64,000 nt of DNA, from contig NZ_CALYLN010000001.1 of NCBI RefSeq assembly GCF_944801835.1, forward strand, positions 1,334,001-1,398,000, read 5' to 3'. A model generated the notes under the pieces. The model worked only from the letters and a program-made list of their open reading frames with translations. It was not told where the DNA came from and did not search any database. Below are positions 40,695-48,596 of the stretch, piece after piece. Numbering within the stretch: the first letter of the stretch is position 1; every line of letters begins with the position of its first letter. A program made the translations under genes and the position numbers. Source of the DNA: Bartonella sp. B1099. Lineage in GTDB: Bacteria; Pseudomonadota; Alphaproteobacteria; Rhizobiales; Rhizobiaceae.

Positions 40695-41024
40695 ATGATA
40701 AAAACATATACGAAAACCGCAAAACTCATAATTGAGTATTTAGGTGGACATAAAAAAGTTGCCAATATTGTTAATCGCAATGTTATTGTGGTTAGAAAAT
40801 GGGCTTATCCTTTTGAAAAGCGAGAGGGTAAAGGCGGAATTATACCTGCTAAATACCAAGTTATGCTTTTAAATTACGCGCGTGAACATGGGATAGATTT
40901 ACGTCCTGATGATTTTTTTTATCCCGAGCGCTTGCAGACATTAATGCAAGAGCAGCGCCCCCCAATTACGAAAATTTGCAAGAGCTGCGGTGTTGAGAAC
41001 ACCGGCGATACTTTGCAGCCTTAA
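40695..41024 (+). CDS. Cro/YdaS-like regulator
   Basis: From the ATG at 40695 the protein is 109 aa and starts MIKTYTKTAKLIIEYLGGHK. The segment LGGHKKVANIVNRNVIVVRK resembles a helix-turn-helix of the YdaS/Cro type. The remainder (PAKYQVMLLNYAREHGIDLR, PDDFFYPER) is typical of phage regulators reading an adjacent operator. The frame is open from a TTG at 40659, but that would overlap the -35 box. It is divergent from the repressor, forming the lysis-lysogeny switch. Confidence 0.7.
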   Translation: MIKTYTKTAKLIIEYLGGHKKVANIVNRNVIVVRKWAYPFEKREGKGGIIPAKYQVMLLNYAREHGIDLRPDDFFYPERLQTLMQEQRPPITKICKSCGVENTGDTLQP

Positions 41025-41034
41025 GGAGATCAGA

Positions 41035-41739
41035 ATGATTTTAAATGAAATTTTATCAGAGATTTTATCAATAACAATTATTGCAATGTTACTTATCGAC
41101 GTCGTGATGTTGGGTTTTGTTTTGTATTATCGCAACCAAGTTAAGGCGCTTAAAGAGCATATTGAAGATGAAGAATTTGCAGCTAGGGCTTTAAAAGAAG
41201 AACGCGAAGGAATTAGGGAGATCATTAGTGGATATGATGAGAATATAGAAAAGTATGAAGAGGAAATTAAAGAACTGAATCAAAAGATAGATGAGTATGA
41301 AAAAGCGTTCAAACGGAAAAATGATATTATATGCAGGCTAAATGCAGAAATTGAGAAATTGAACCAACAGAATAAACTGAATCCAGAGGATGAAAAAGAA
41401 GTTCAATCGCGTAATGAGGAAATTGAGAAACTTAAAAACGAGCTTAAACAGCGTGATGAAAAAATTAAGAAGCTAAAACAAGCGCATAAAGAAGCACTTC
41501 AACAGAAAGACATAGCTCTACACAGGCGATTTAAAGAAGTTCAATCCCGTGATGCAGAAATTGAGAGGCTTAAAGACGAGCTTAAAGAAGCGCTTGAACG
41601 GAAAGACATAGCTCTACTCTGTCAATTTGATGAAAATCAATCTCTTAATAAAAAGATTGAGCTGCTTAAAGACGAACTTAAGCAGCGTGATGAATCTGTA
41701 AAAGAAAAGTCTCAGAAGAATAAGAAGAAAAGTAAGTGA
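41035..41739 (+). CDS. Membrane-anchored coiled-coil protein
   Basis: The ATG at 41035 follows AAGGAG and gives 234 aa. One transmembrane helix lies at about residues 10-32 (SITIIAMLLIDVVMLGFVLY). The rest is a long, highly charged coiled coil with internal repeats (two related units around IEKLKNELKQRDEKIK and IERLKDELKEALERKD). No enzymatic motif is seen. Similar membrane-coiled-coil proteins in phages can act in superinfection exclusion, but nothing here proves it. Confidence 0.7.
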   Translation: MILNEILSEILSITIIAMLLIDVVMLGFVLYYRNQVKALKEHIEDEEFAARALKEEREGIREIISGYDENIEKYEEEIKELNQKIDEYEKAFKRKNDIICRLNAEIEKLNQQNKLNPEDEKEVQSRNEEIEKLKNELKQRDEKIKKLKQAHKEALQQKDIALHRRFKEVQSRDAEIERLKDELKEALERKDIALLCQFDENQSLNKKIELLKDELKQRDESVKEKSQKNKKKSK

Positions 41740-41749
41740 GGAGAAAAAA

Positions 41750-41917
41750 ATGGCTTTAATAACAGCAGTTTGTTTATCTACGGCGGTCAATATTCAACTA
41801 GCTATTCAACTTTATTGTTTTGATAAAAAAATTCAAAAACTTAGAAAGGAGGTACATAAAAGAGATAAAATAATAGAAAAACAAGAAGAGAAAATTTACA
41901 AATTACCTTATTCTTGA
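41750..41917 (+). CDS. Small membrane protein (55 aa)
   Basis: The ATG at 41750 has GAGGAG just upstream and encodes MALITAVCLSTAVNIQLAIQ, then LYCFDKKIQKLRKEVHKRDK and a charged tail ending in KLPYS. One hydrophobic segment (residues 2-23) is followed by a short coiled coil. This is a miniature of the preceding gene's architecture. It lies 10 bp downstream of that gene. Confidence 0.6.
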   Translation: MALITAVCLSTAVNIQLAIQLYCFDKKIQKLRKEVHKRDKIIEKQEEKIYKLPYS

Positions 41918-42084
41918 GAATTCTCATCTTCAAAAGCGAGTAAAAACTCTGTCCAAAACTTGGTTTGAAGCACTCTTTCTGGATGATTTGATGAAGTGTG
42001 TTCAATATTCAATTTAGACACCTTTTTCTAGCTACTTTTAGAAAAAAACAATCTTATAAAACACGTTATGTATGGAGAGGGGAA

Positions 42085-42561
42085 GTGATTAGCACGATTC
42101 TTTGTTTTGATCTAGGGACGAAGACGGGGTGGGCGATGTGTGGAGGGAGTGGTGACATATTTAGTGGCACCGTTGATTTTAAATCACGCCGTTTTGAAGG
42201 CGGTGGGATGCGTTATTTACGCTTTAAGAGATGGCTTACAGAAATAAAGCAGACAGCAGGTCAAATTGACGCGGTTTATTTTGAAGAGGTGAGGCGTCAT
42301 GTTGGAACCGATGCAGCGCATGTTTAGGGTGGTTTATTAGCAACGTTAACGGCGTGGTGTGAACATCATCAGATACCGTATGAGGGGATACCGGTTTGTA
42401 CGATTAAGAAAGCGACAACAGGCAAGGGGAATGCGTCGAAAGAAGAGATGATAAAGGCAATGCGTGCAAAAGGACACGCGCCTTGTGATGATAACGAAGC
42501 GGATGCTTTAGCAATTTTACATTTAGTTAAAGAAAGGGAGAGCACGAATGATATCTATTAA
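42085..42561 (+). pseudogene. RuvC-like Holliday-junction resolvase with in-frame amber codon
   Basis: A GTG at 42085 preceded by GGAGAGGGG starts VISTILCFDLGTKTGWAMCG, the RuvC fold with catalytic Asp; YFEEVRRH carries the second acidic residue. After DAAHV a single TAG (42325-42327) stops the frame. The same frame continues with GGLLATLTAWCEHHQIPYEG, PVCTIKKATTGKGNASKEEM and the last catalytic motif DDNEADALAILH to a TAA at 42561. Relatives usually have Tyr at the stop position, so one base change would restore 158 aa. Otherwise it is fully intact, including an overlap with the next gene. Confidence 0.82.
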
Positions 42562-42919
42562 TAAAGTAGCGTGTGTAAAGTTTAGTACAGATAAGTTTTT
42601 AAAAGAGCTTATGGGTTTAAAAGCAACAGAGAAGGCAGTTTATACAACCCTTGTGTTGCTTATGAATGATAAGAAAGCGCCTCTTATGAATAATGCGTCT
42701 TATTTATCAAGTTGGTGTGGGTGTTCAGTAAGAACGTTTCAAAAGACATTAGAGACCTTAATAAGCACGGGTCATATTACGCGTTTAGAGAATGGTGGCT
42801 TATGGCATAAGTCACTCGCTTTTGATTTTGAGAGAGTAAACAAAGCTTCAGAGAACGCTTCGAGAGCAGCATTAGCAAGATGGGGTAAGAAAAGAGAGGA
42901 GGCAATGCATGTCAACTAA
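42548..42919 (+). CDS. Phage replication-type protein (short DUF1376-like)
   Basis: This 123-aa protein is related to the N-terminal part of the next gene: LKATEKAVYTTLVLLMNDKK, SYLSSWCGCSVRTFQKTLET and GHITRLENGGLW form a winged-helix-like module seen in phage replication initiators. A helical tail (ASENASRAALARWGKKREEA) is similar to the next protein too. It overlaps the RuvC-like frame by 14 bp and the next gene by 11 bp, so all are in one operon. Confidence 0.7.
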   Translation: MISINKVACVKFSTDKFLKELMGLKATEKAVYTTLVLLMNDKKAPLMNNASYLSSWCGCSVRTFQKTLETLISTGHITRLENGGLWHKSLAFDFERVNKASENASRAALARWGKKREEAMHVN

Positions 42920-43976
42920 GTTGCCATGGACGAGGCTATTTTCTTCACAATGGATTGTTGATGTTAGTGGCATGAGTATAGTGGAGAAGGGTCTTTATAT
43001 GACTCTTGTTTTATATATGTATGAAGAACGCCGCCCTATTATTGAAGATGCTCCAAAATTAGCACGGTGGGCTGGCTGTTCAGTAAGAATTTTAAAAAAG
43101 ACATTAGACATCTTATTACGTGATGAGAAGATCATACGTTTAGACGATGGTCGTTTGTGGAGTTTAAAAGTTGAAGAAGAGCTTAATAACTGTAGTGAAA
43201 ATTTAGATAAAGCTACAGAAAAGGCTTCCAAAGCAGCAAAAGCAGCAAAATTAAGATGGGATAAAAATAAAGATAAAAGTAATTATGATGTTAGTGCAAT
43301 GCAAACGCAATGCGAACGCAATGCAAACGCAATGCGAAATGATGCCATTAACAATAACATTAACAATATATATAAAAAAAATAAAACTATCGTTTTATCA
43401 AAAAAAGAAACTGAGTTTGAAGATTTAGAAACAAGCGATTTGGTTGACGAGCCAATCGAGTGTGATGATGTTCAATCAGATCAAAACGCAACATCATCAG
43501 AAAACCAACCAATCATTCACGAGCAAAAAAGCGTTCCGAAAAAAGCAAAACGTGCGAAAGCTAATCGAGGTTGTCGATTGCCTGCGGATTTTGAACCCGA
43601 TTACGATTTTGCAATCGAAGAGGGCTTGCCTCCAGAGCGTGTGAAAGTCGAAATCGCAAAATTTCGAGATTATTGGAATGCCAAAGCAGGCAAGGACGCA
43701 CGCAAAACAGATTGGCAAGCAACATGGCGTAACTGGGTAAGAAAAAAAATTGAAGATTTAGAGAAAGAAAAAAACTATGGAAAACAAACCAATTATCAAA
43801 CAGAACAACAGCGCGGCTGGAGTTATCGAGCTGCACAGCACATGTCCCATATCAAAAATTCAGATAGTGTGTACAAATTTTTATTCAAGGATGATGACAG
43901 AACCACCATTTCTTTGGAAAACGGGGCAAAAGCCATTGAGTGCAGAAGCGGAGAGAGTTACAGCATTGGTTACTGA
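42909..43976 (+). CDS. Phage replication initiator-like protein (DUF1376-like N terminus)
   Basis: This is a 355-aa protein. Residues 1-85 form the winged-helix module (LPWTRLFSSQWIVDVSGMSI, LARWAGCSVRILKKTLDILL). A low-complexity linker with NANAMRNDAINNNINN and a charged stretch follows. The C-terminal module LPADFEPDYDFAIEEGLPPE with FRDYWNAKAGKDARKTDWQA and WRNWVRKKI is frequent in phage replication proteins. It presumably recruits host replication proteins to the prophage origin. The paralogous gene upstream suggests an internal duplication. Confidence 0.75.
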   Translation: MSTKLPWTRLFSSQWIVDVSGMSIVEKGLYMTLVLYMYEERRPIIEDAPKLARWAGCSVRILKKTLDILLRDEKIIRLDDGRLWSLKVEEELNNCSENLDKATEKASKAAKAAKLRWDKNKDKSNYDVSAMQTQCERNANAMRNDAINNNINNIYKKNKTIVLSKKETEFEDLETSDLVDEPIECDDVQSDQNATSSENQPIIHEQKSVPKKAKRAKANRGCRLPADFEPDYDFAIEEGLPPERVKVEIAKFRDYWNAKAGKDARKTDWQATWRNWVRKKIEDLEKEKNYGKQTNYQTEQQRGWSYRAAQHMSHIKNSDSVYKFLFKDDDRTTISLENGAKAIECRSGESYSIGY

Positions 43977-44403
43977 TGCTTTGCAAAAGCTTGAAAGAAA
44001 AGCAACTGAAGAAGAAATCCAAACAGCGTTTCTTGTCCTTTCAAATGGTCTCAAAAGCCCCATGGGATCAGATGAGAAAGCAACGGCGCTTGCGTATTTT
44101 TATGCTCTTGAAGGCATAAGCAGCTGGATATTGCAAACAGCAACAAAGAACGTTTTGAAAGGCAAAGCAGAGGGCTTAAACACAACTTTTATGCCATCAA
44201 CAGCAGATTTTTATCGTTACTGCGAAAAGCTTGAAAGCGATATTCGTTACCAAGCAAATCGCATTCTTAAGAATCTTCAAAAGCCAGAAATCAAGAGCAA
44301 AAATCAAGAGACGACGATATCATCAGACCGTACAGAAAGAACCGAAAAGAGCCTTGAAGAGCTCTTAAATGGCATGGAAGAGGTTTTAAAGGGTATTGAA
44401 TGA
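43891..44403 (+). CDS. Phage replication-associated protein, unknown function
   Basis: The open frame begins at 43777 inside the previous gene; ATG codons at 43891 and 43894 start MMTEPPFLWKTGQKPLSAEA and keep the overlap to 85 bp. The 170 aa are mostly helical (VTALVTDALQKLERKATEEE, LAYFYALEGISSWILQTATK) and may be a helicase-loader-like partner of the initiator. No motif proves this. Confidence 0.6.
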   Translation: MMTEPPFLWKTGQKPLSAEAERVTALVTDALQKLERKATEEEIQTAFLVLSNGLKSPMGSDEKATALAYFYALEGISSWILQTATKNVLKGKAEGLNTTFMPSTADFYRYCEKLESDIRYQANRILKNLQKPEIKSKNQETTISSDRTERTEKSLEELLNGMEEVLKGIE

Positions 44404-44472
44404 TAAACAGCAAAATAGTGAAAAGTGCTGATGGTTTTGAGATTAGATATGGGTTTAAATAGCTAAAAAAGC

Positions 44473-44540
44473 ACCGTACAGAACGATTTTAGATTTTTAT
44501 GATAAAAACCACATTGAAAATAAAAACGCTACTGTACGGT
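44473..44540. promoter_or_regulatory. Paired inverted 9-mers upstream of an ORF
   Basis: ACCGTACAG (44473-44481) and CTGTACGGT (44532-44540) are perfect inverted copies 50 bp apart, in the 200-bp gap before the gene at 44605. They may be binding sites or a long stem. No other copies were seen. Confidence 0.4.
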
Positions 44541-44604
44541 CCAATTTGAGGCAAATAAACCCATAGGTAAAGTTATGGATTTAGACTAGGGGATATTAAA
44601 TCAA

Positions 44605-45036
44605 ATGTTTTTAAGAAATCGTAAATCAAGACAGCAAAAGAAATTTATTGCAACAGCGGTTGGATATGCACCATGGGGATTAGGGGTTACTGAGTATTTT
44701 TATAATCTTTACGAATATGGTGATGGAATGAGGGAATATGAGGAATTTGAAGGCGGTCAGTATCATGAGACGCCTGCGAATGTAGATTATAGCACGAAGG
44801 CTCAAGTGAAAGCGTGGATTTATGGTGGTTTGTTACCAAAAAACATTTTGAATTTTGAAGCATTGATAGACGAGGTAAATATGAAAATTAAAGAACGTAC
44901 AAAGAATGATTGTTTGATTTGTGAGATCACGAATGATTTGGAGAGAGGCTACCCATTATCGAGTGAAGAGACGGACAGAGAGCTAGAAAAAGCGCTTGAT
45001 ATTCAATTAGGTAAGCATCAAAATGAAAAAAAGTGA
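44605..45036 (+). CDS. Conserved-looking prophage protein, unknown function
   Basis: This 143-aa protein starts MFLRNRKSRQQKKFIATAVG and contains tyrosine-rich acidic segments (TEYFYNLYEYGDGMREYEEF) and KAQVKAWIYGGLLPKNILNF. The C terminus is charged. No family was recognised. It lies alone between the replication genes and the C4-like/Rha region. Confidence 0.6.
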   Translation: MFLRNRKSRQQKKFIATAVGYAPWGLGVTEYFYNLYEYGDGMREYEEFEGGQYHETPANVDYSTKAQVKAWIYGGLLPKNILNFEALIDEVNMKIKERTKNDCLICEITNDLERGYPLSSEETDRELEKALDIQLGKHQNEKK

Positions 45037-45161
45037 AAAAAATAAAAAATACGTATTGACTTTAAGGGAAGGCTGGTTTAAGAAAGCATCAAGTGTGTAG
45101 AAACACTTGTGATAAGCGGATAAACTACGATAAGGTTTCTCCCATTTCTTAAAAATACTGG

Positions 45162-45190
45162 CTGTCTTTTATGCTTTAAGAGTATATAAT
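45162..45190 (+). promoter_or_regulatory. Promoter of the C4-like RNA / rha transcript
   Basis: A consensus TATAAT (45185-45190) lies 6 nt before the first G of the structured RNA, with a poor -35 (CTGTCT, 45162-45167) at 17-bp spacing. The relic at 17168-17248 has the same -10 and the same 6-nt distance. A separate TTGACT next to an AATACGTATT half-operator (45049-45061) suggests a second, repressor-controlled promoter upstream. Confidence 0.65.
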
Positions 45191-45196
45191 GAATTT

Positions 45197-45277
45197 GCCG
45201 GGTGTGGTTATGTTATACAATACCCTTCCGAGGGGAAAGCATACAGCGGACTTATCACCGTGTTTCTAGCGCCCGGC
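45197..45277 (+). ncRNA. C4-like antisense RNA upstream of rha
   Basis: An 81-nt structured segment is closed by GCCGGG (45197-45202) with CCCGGC (45272-45277). It contains a hairpin CCCT-TCCG-AGGG (45223-45234). It precedes a phage regulator gene, the position of the C4 antisense RNA of P1/P7-type phages that silences an antirepressor by base pairing. Complementarity supports this: GTTTCTA (45262-45268) pairs with TAGAAAC (45297-45303), and GGGAA (45233-45237) pairs with TTCCC at 45321-45325, between the ribosome binding site and ATG. The family assignment is from memory of the C4 architecture. Confidence 0.65.
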
Positions 45278-45326
45278 GCCCTTATAGGGTCGTCAATAGA
45301 AACCTTTTTTTGATAAGGAGTTCCCT

Positions 45327-45851
45327 ATGAACAATTTAGTAACAGTCAACAATAATGGTATTGCTGTAACAACTTCTTTAGCTATTGCAACAGGGGTTGG
45401 AAATAGCCATGCTACTGTTATTAGGCTTGTGCGTAAAAATATTAAAGATTTTGAAGAGTTTGGAAGGGTTGGATTTGAAATCGTACCCTTTAAAACAAAG
45501 GGTGGCTGGCAAAAAAGAGAAGTTGCCATTCTTAATGAATCGCAAGCAACTTTACTGATGACGTATATGCGCAATAATGACACGGTGCGTGCATTTAAAA
45601 AGGCGCTTGTTAAAGCTTTCTATGAATTAAAAAGCCAATCAACAAATCGTGATTTATTTTCTACAGAACATGATTTTGATGATTTTAATTATCTTCGTCA
45701 GTATGTTTTGACGAATTATCCTAAAATCATGGGCATCATATTTAGTCGTCTTGTGAAAATAGATGAAATCGAAAAAGAACTTGATCATTACAAATTGGTT
45801 ACAACAGAAGCCAAGCGTGTTTTAACAAACGCTATTGCAAAAGCAGCGTAA
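45327..45851 (+). CDS. Rha-family phage regulatory protein
   Basis: This 174-aa protein has the pRha domain: MNNLVTVNNNGIAVTTSLAI, then VGNSHATVIRLVRKNIKDFE and a KREVAILNESQATLLMTYMR segment, with NNDTVRAFKKALVKAFYELK. Rha proteins modulate phage development and some act as antirepressors. AAGGAG (45315-45320) precedes the ATG. The structured RNA just upstream is placed to occlude this ribosome binding site. With a repressor that lacks a protease domain, an antirepressor-type switch is plausible. Confidence 0.88.
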   Translation: MNNLVTVNNNGIAVTTSLAIATGVGNSHATVIRLVRKNIKDFEEFGRVGFEIVPFKTKGGWQKREVAILNESQATLLMTYMRNNDTVRAFKKALVKAFYELKSQSTNRDLFSTEHDFDDFNYLRQYVLTNYPKIMGIIFSRLVKIDEIEKELDHYKLVTTEAKRVLTNAIAKAA

Positions 45852-45935
45852 TAAAACAGCGGCGGTGCGGGGGCGCCTCTTTAAAACATCTCATTTCATT
45901 TACAAATTAATCGAATATTAGATTAGGAGCTACCT

Positions 45936-46619
45936 ATGACCACTATAAATGTATCTAAAAAATATGAAATTACTGATGAAACACAACAAGTTTACGATGA
46001 TGAGACTCGGCAACCTAAACACTTTTATCGCATTCGTGCATTAAGGGATTTTGATGATGTTAAGGCTGGGGATTTAGGTGGTTTTATTGAAAATGAAAGC
46101 AACCTCTCTCATGATGGCAATTGCTGGGTATATGATGATGCTATAGTTGCATATGATGCTATTGTTAGTGAAAATGCAAAAATACGTAATGACGCTTGTG
46201 TTGTTATGGAAGCAAGGATAGCAGGAAATGCAGTGGTTAGTGATAAAGCGCGGGTTCTTGAAAAGACTGCTTATGTTCATGGCAATGCAAAAATATGCGA
46301 TAATGCAGTAATTTGTGGTGAAATTTATGGGAATGCCATTGTTTGTAATAAAGCTATGGTATCTCAAGAAGCAAGAATTTATGACAATGCAAAAATTTTA
46401 AATAGCGCTTGTGTTGCTGGCTTTATTTATGGGAATGCAAAAATATCGGGGTCAGCTTGTATTTATCCCGAGGCAGAGATTTATGATAATGCGTGCATTC
46501 AAGGAAAAGTAAAAGTTTATTTCTCTGTAAAAATTAATGGCAATACCGTTATTAAAGGCAATAGAAAAATTTATAAAGATATCGATGGTAGTGAACAAAC
46601 TTTAGATAAAACAGCGTAA
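45936..46619 (+). CDS. Beta-helix-like repeat protein, distant sixth member
   Basis: This 227-aa protein has the same head module as the leftward array (KKYEITDETQQVYDDETRQP, HFYRIRALRDFDDVKAGDLG, NLSHDGNCWVYDDA) followed by about 20 degenerate hexapeptide units and a lysine-rich end. It lies in the opposite orientation, after rha, with AGGAG before the ATG. It is clearly more diverged than the five array members are from one another, so it is not a recent copy. Confidence 0.85.
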   Translation: MTTINVSKKYEITDETQQVYDDETRQPKHFYRIRALRDFDDVKAGDLGGFIENESNLSHDGNCWVYDDAIVAYDAIVSENAKIRNDACVVMEARIAGNAVVSDKARVLEKTAYVHGNAKICDNAVICGEIYGNAIVCNKAMVSQEARIYDNAKILNSACVAGFIYGNAKISGSACIYPEAEIYDNACIQGKVKVYFSVKINGNTVIKGNRKIYKDIDGSEQTLDKTA

Positions 46620-47609
46620 ATAAGGGGCGGGGGGCTGTTTTATAGCAAAAAAGCCGTGTCATAAAGAACGCGGCTTTTGAGAATAGGATTCCAATAATAC
46701 ATCTTCTAAATACTAGAGAACATATTACACAAAACGTATAAAAACGCAAGCCTTAATATATAAAAACCGCATCAAAATAAATTGATACGGCTTTTATAGC
46801 TAATGAATCAAACAAAATAAAATTCATAATCAAATAGATCAATTTATAAAATACATACTTTGTGTATAAACGCAAGTTTGTTTTTATTTAAATTGAACCA
46901 ATCAACATATTGTTCTATATTAAAAACATAGAAAGCGTAAAAAAACTTTCTGTTGCAACGTCATAATGGCGTTGTATTTAAACCGTTCCTTAGGTTTAAA
47001 ACAATATACTTTTTAAAAATCGCTACAAAAGAAGCCGTGTCTTTAAAGATGCGGTTTTTTTTGTATCTCAACGCTTGTATTTTTACACATAATGTGCTAT
47101 ATTTTGTCTGAGATCTGAGAAATTGGAGAAGACCTTGTTATGTTTTTTACATAACAGGGTTTTCTTTTGTACTAGCTATAGATTTTTATTACATTCAAAT
47201 AATAAAGCCGCGCCCCTTTATGAACACGGCTTCTGTTTTGCAATGCATTTCTGTTATCGTTATTCACAAGTTTACGAACATCTCTTTTATTACACAAAGC
47301 GTGCAAAATCACAAGCCTTAATACATAAAAACCGCATCAAAATGAATTGATACGGTCTTTATGCTCAAAATAATTAACGATTCCAATAAGCGATTAGATT
47401 AATCACAATAAAAGAACATCTCTTTTATTGCACAAAACGTGTAAAAACGCAAGCAAATAAGTAAAATAAAAATGGGATTCATTCTTTAGATTCAGTTTAT
47501 TAAAACTATTTTTGTTTGTAATAATATAGCATAATGTGCTATATTATTGTTATGTATCAGTTATTTTTGTTTCTAAGTATTATTTCCCATAAAAAGGATA
47601 GCAAAGCAA
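46620..47609 (+). other. Gene-less kilobase with four terminator-like hairpins and repeats
   Basis: No credible gene is seen (a 75-codon frame at 47123 lacks features). Hairpins with T-runs lie at 46647-46678 (AAGCCGTGT/ACGCGGCTT), 46763-46795 (AAAACCG..ATCAA/TTGAT..CGG), 47032-47062 and 47327-47361. The segment 46726-46798 is repeated at 47289-47361 and partly at 47427-47460 (CACAAAACGTGTAAAAACGC). Such a cluster would separate the early region from the late genes. Confidence 0.6.
47520..47548. promoter_or_regulatory. 12-bp-arm palindrome upstream of ssb
   Basis: AATAATATAGCA (47520-47531) and TGCTATATTATT (47537-47548) are perfect inverted arms around TAATG. The right half, ATAATGTGCTATATT, also occurs at about 47091-47105 in the same gap, so it may be a bound motif. 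It lies 62 bp before the ssb start. Confidence 0.5.
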
Positions 47610-48047
47610 ATGCTTAATAAAGTGATGTTAATTGGTCATTTAGGTGCAAATCCTGAAAGCAAAACAATGTCATCTGGTATCGAGGTGGTCAATTTTCGCA
47701 TGGCAACGTCTGAAAGCTATACAGACAAGGCAACCAATAAGAGAATAGACAAAACAGAGTGGCATTCCATTGTGGTGTTTAATCCACATCTTGCAAAAGT
47801 GGCTCTTCAGTATCTTAAGAAGGGTAGCAAAGTCTATATCGAGGGACGCTTACAAACCCGTAAATGGCAAGATAAAAACGGTAGTGAACGGTATGTAACA
47901 GAGGTCATATTGCCTCCTTACAAAGGTGAATTACAGCTTTTAGATGGTAAAAATAACGATGATCAAGAGCCGTCATCAGTTTATGCAAGCATTCACAGAC
48001 CTCTTGATATGTCTACAAACGCTTTAAATGATGATGTTCCTTTTTAA
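47610..48047 (+). CDS. ssb: Single-stranded DNA-binding protein
   Basis: This 145-aa protein has the OB-fold N terminus MLNKVMLIGHLGANPESKTM, WHSIVVFNPHLAKVALQYLK and YIEGRLQTRKWQDKNG, a short linker and the acidic tip DDVPF that recruits replication and repair proteins. The middle linker is much shorter than in chromosomal SSB, as expected for a phage copy. It starts a rightward group with the next gene. Confidence 0.93.
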   Translation: MLNKVMLIGHLGANPESKTMSSGIEVVNFRMATSESYTDKATNKRIDKTEWHSIVVFNPHLAKVALQYLKKGSKVYIEGRLQTRKWQDKNGSERYVTEVILPPYKGELQLLDGKNNDDQEPSSVYASIHRPLDMSTNALNDDVPF

Positions 48048-48062
48048 ACAGAAGGCGGTGTT

Positions 48063-48590
48063 GTGAAAAAAAATAAAAAGAGGGGACGCCCTAAGATTAC
48101 AGGGCAGACAAGAGAAGCCAATGGTCGTATATCACGTGCAAAAGAACCGCGTGAAGCCATTGATAAATTGGCTATAGAAATGCGTGCAAAACGCTTCGGT
48201 TTAAGCTTACATGAGGCAAAAAATCCACTTGCTGGGTCTTATATAGGGCGGCTTTGCTTGCAAGGTATACTTACACAAGAGCAATATGACACCGCGCAAC
48301 AGTACCTACAGATAAGGAACGATTATCTATGTGCAAAAGGATTGCCAAGCGCGATTTATGACGAAATGCCGTCATCTGCTGATGATAAGGCAAGGGATAA
48401 ATGGGTAAAATTTGCAACAGAGAAGTTTTTAAACACGCAAGAGGCAATAAAAGAAGCGCAACATCTTTATAGACAGTACAATCTTTATGCTGCGCTACAG
48501 TACCTTGTTATAGAAGATCAAGAATTACCACTTGTGAGTTCACTACGGGTGGCTCTTAATACGCTTCAGAAGCACTTTTTACAAAAGTAG
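48063..48590 (+). CDS. Phage protein of unknown function
   Basis: This 175-aa protein starts at a GTG 15 bp after ssb (MKKNKKRGRPKITGQTREAN). The basic N terminus resembles a DNA-binding tail. The remainder is helical (LAGSYIGRLCLQGILTQEQY, AAQYLQIRNDY-like). Similar proteins sit next to terminase genes in prophages. The role is unknown. Confidence 0.65.
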   Translation: MKKNKKRGRPKITGQTREANGRISRAKEPREAIDKLAIEMRAKRFGLSLHEAKNPLAGSYIGRLCLQGILTQEQYDTAQQYLQIRNDYLCAKGLPSAIYDEMPSSADDKARDKWVKFATEKFLNTQEAIKEAQHLYRQYNLYAALQYLVIEDQELPLVSSLRVALNTLQKHFLQK

Positions 48591-48596
48591 ATACTA

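Noticed and set aside
43497..43836. Minus-strand frames over the replication initiator
   Set aside because: Shadows of the plus-strand gene, whose domain content and overlapping operon structure are convincing.
47123..47350. 75-codon frame between the sixth beta-helix gene and ssb
   Set aside because: It crosses a terminator-like hairpin and a repeat; no recognisable protein signature.
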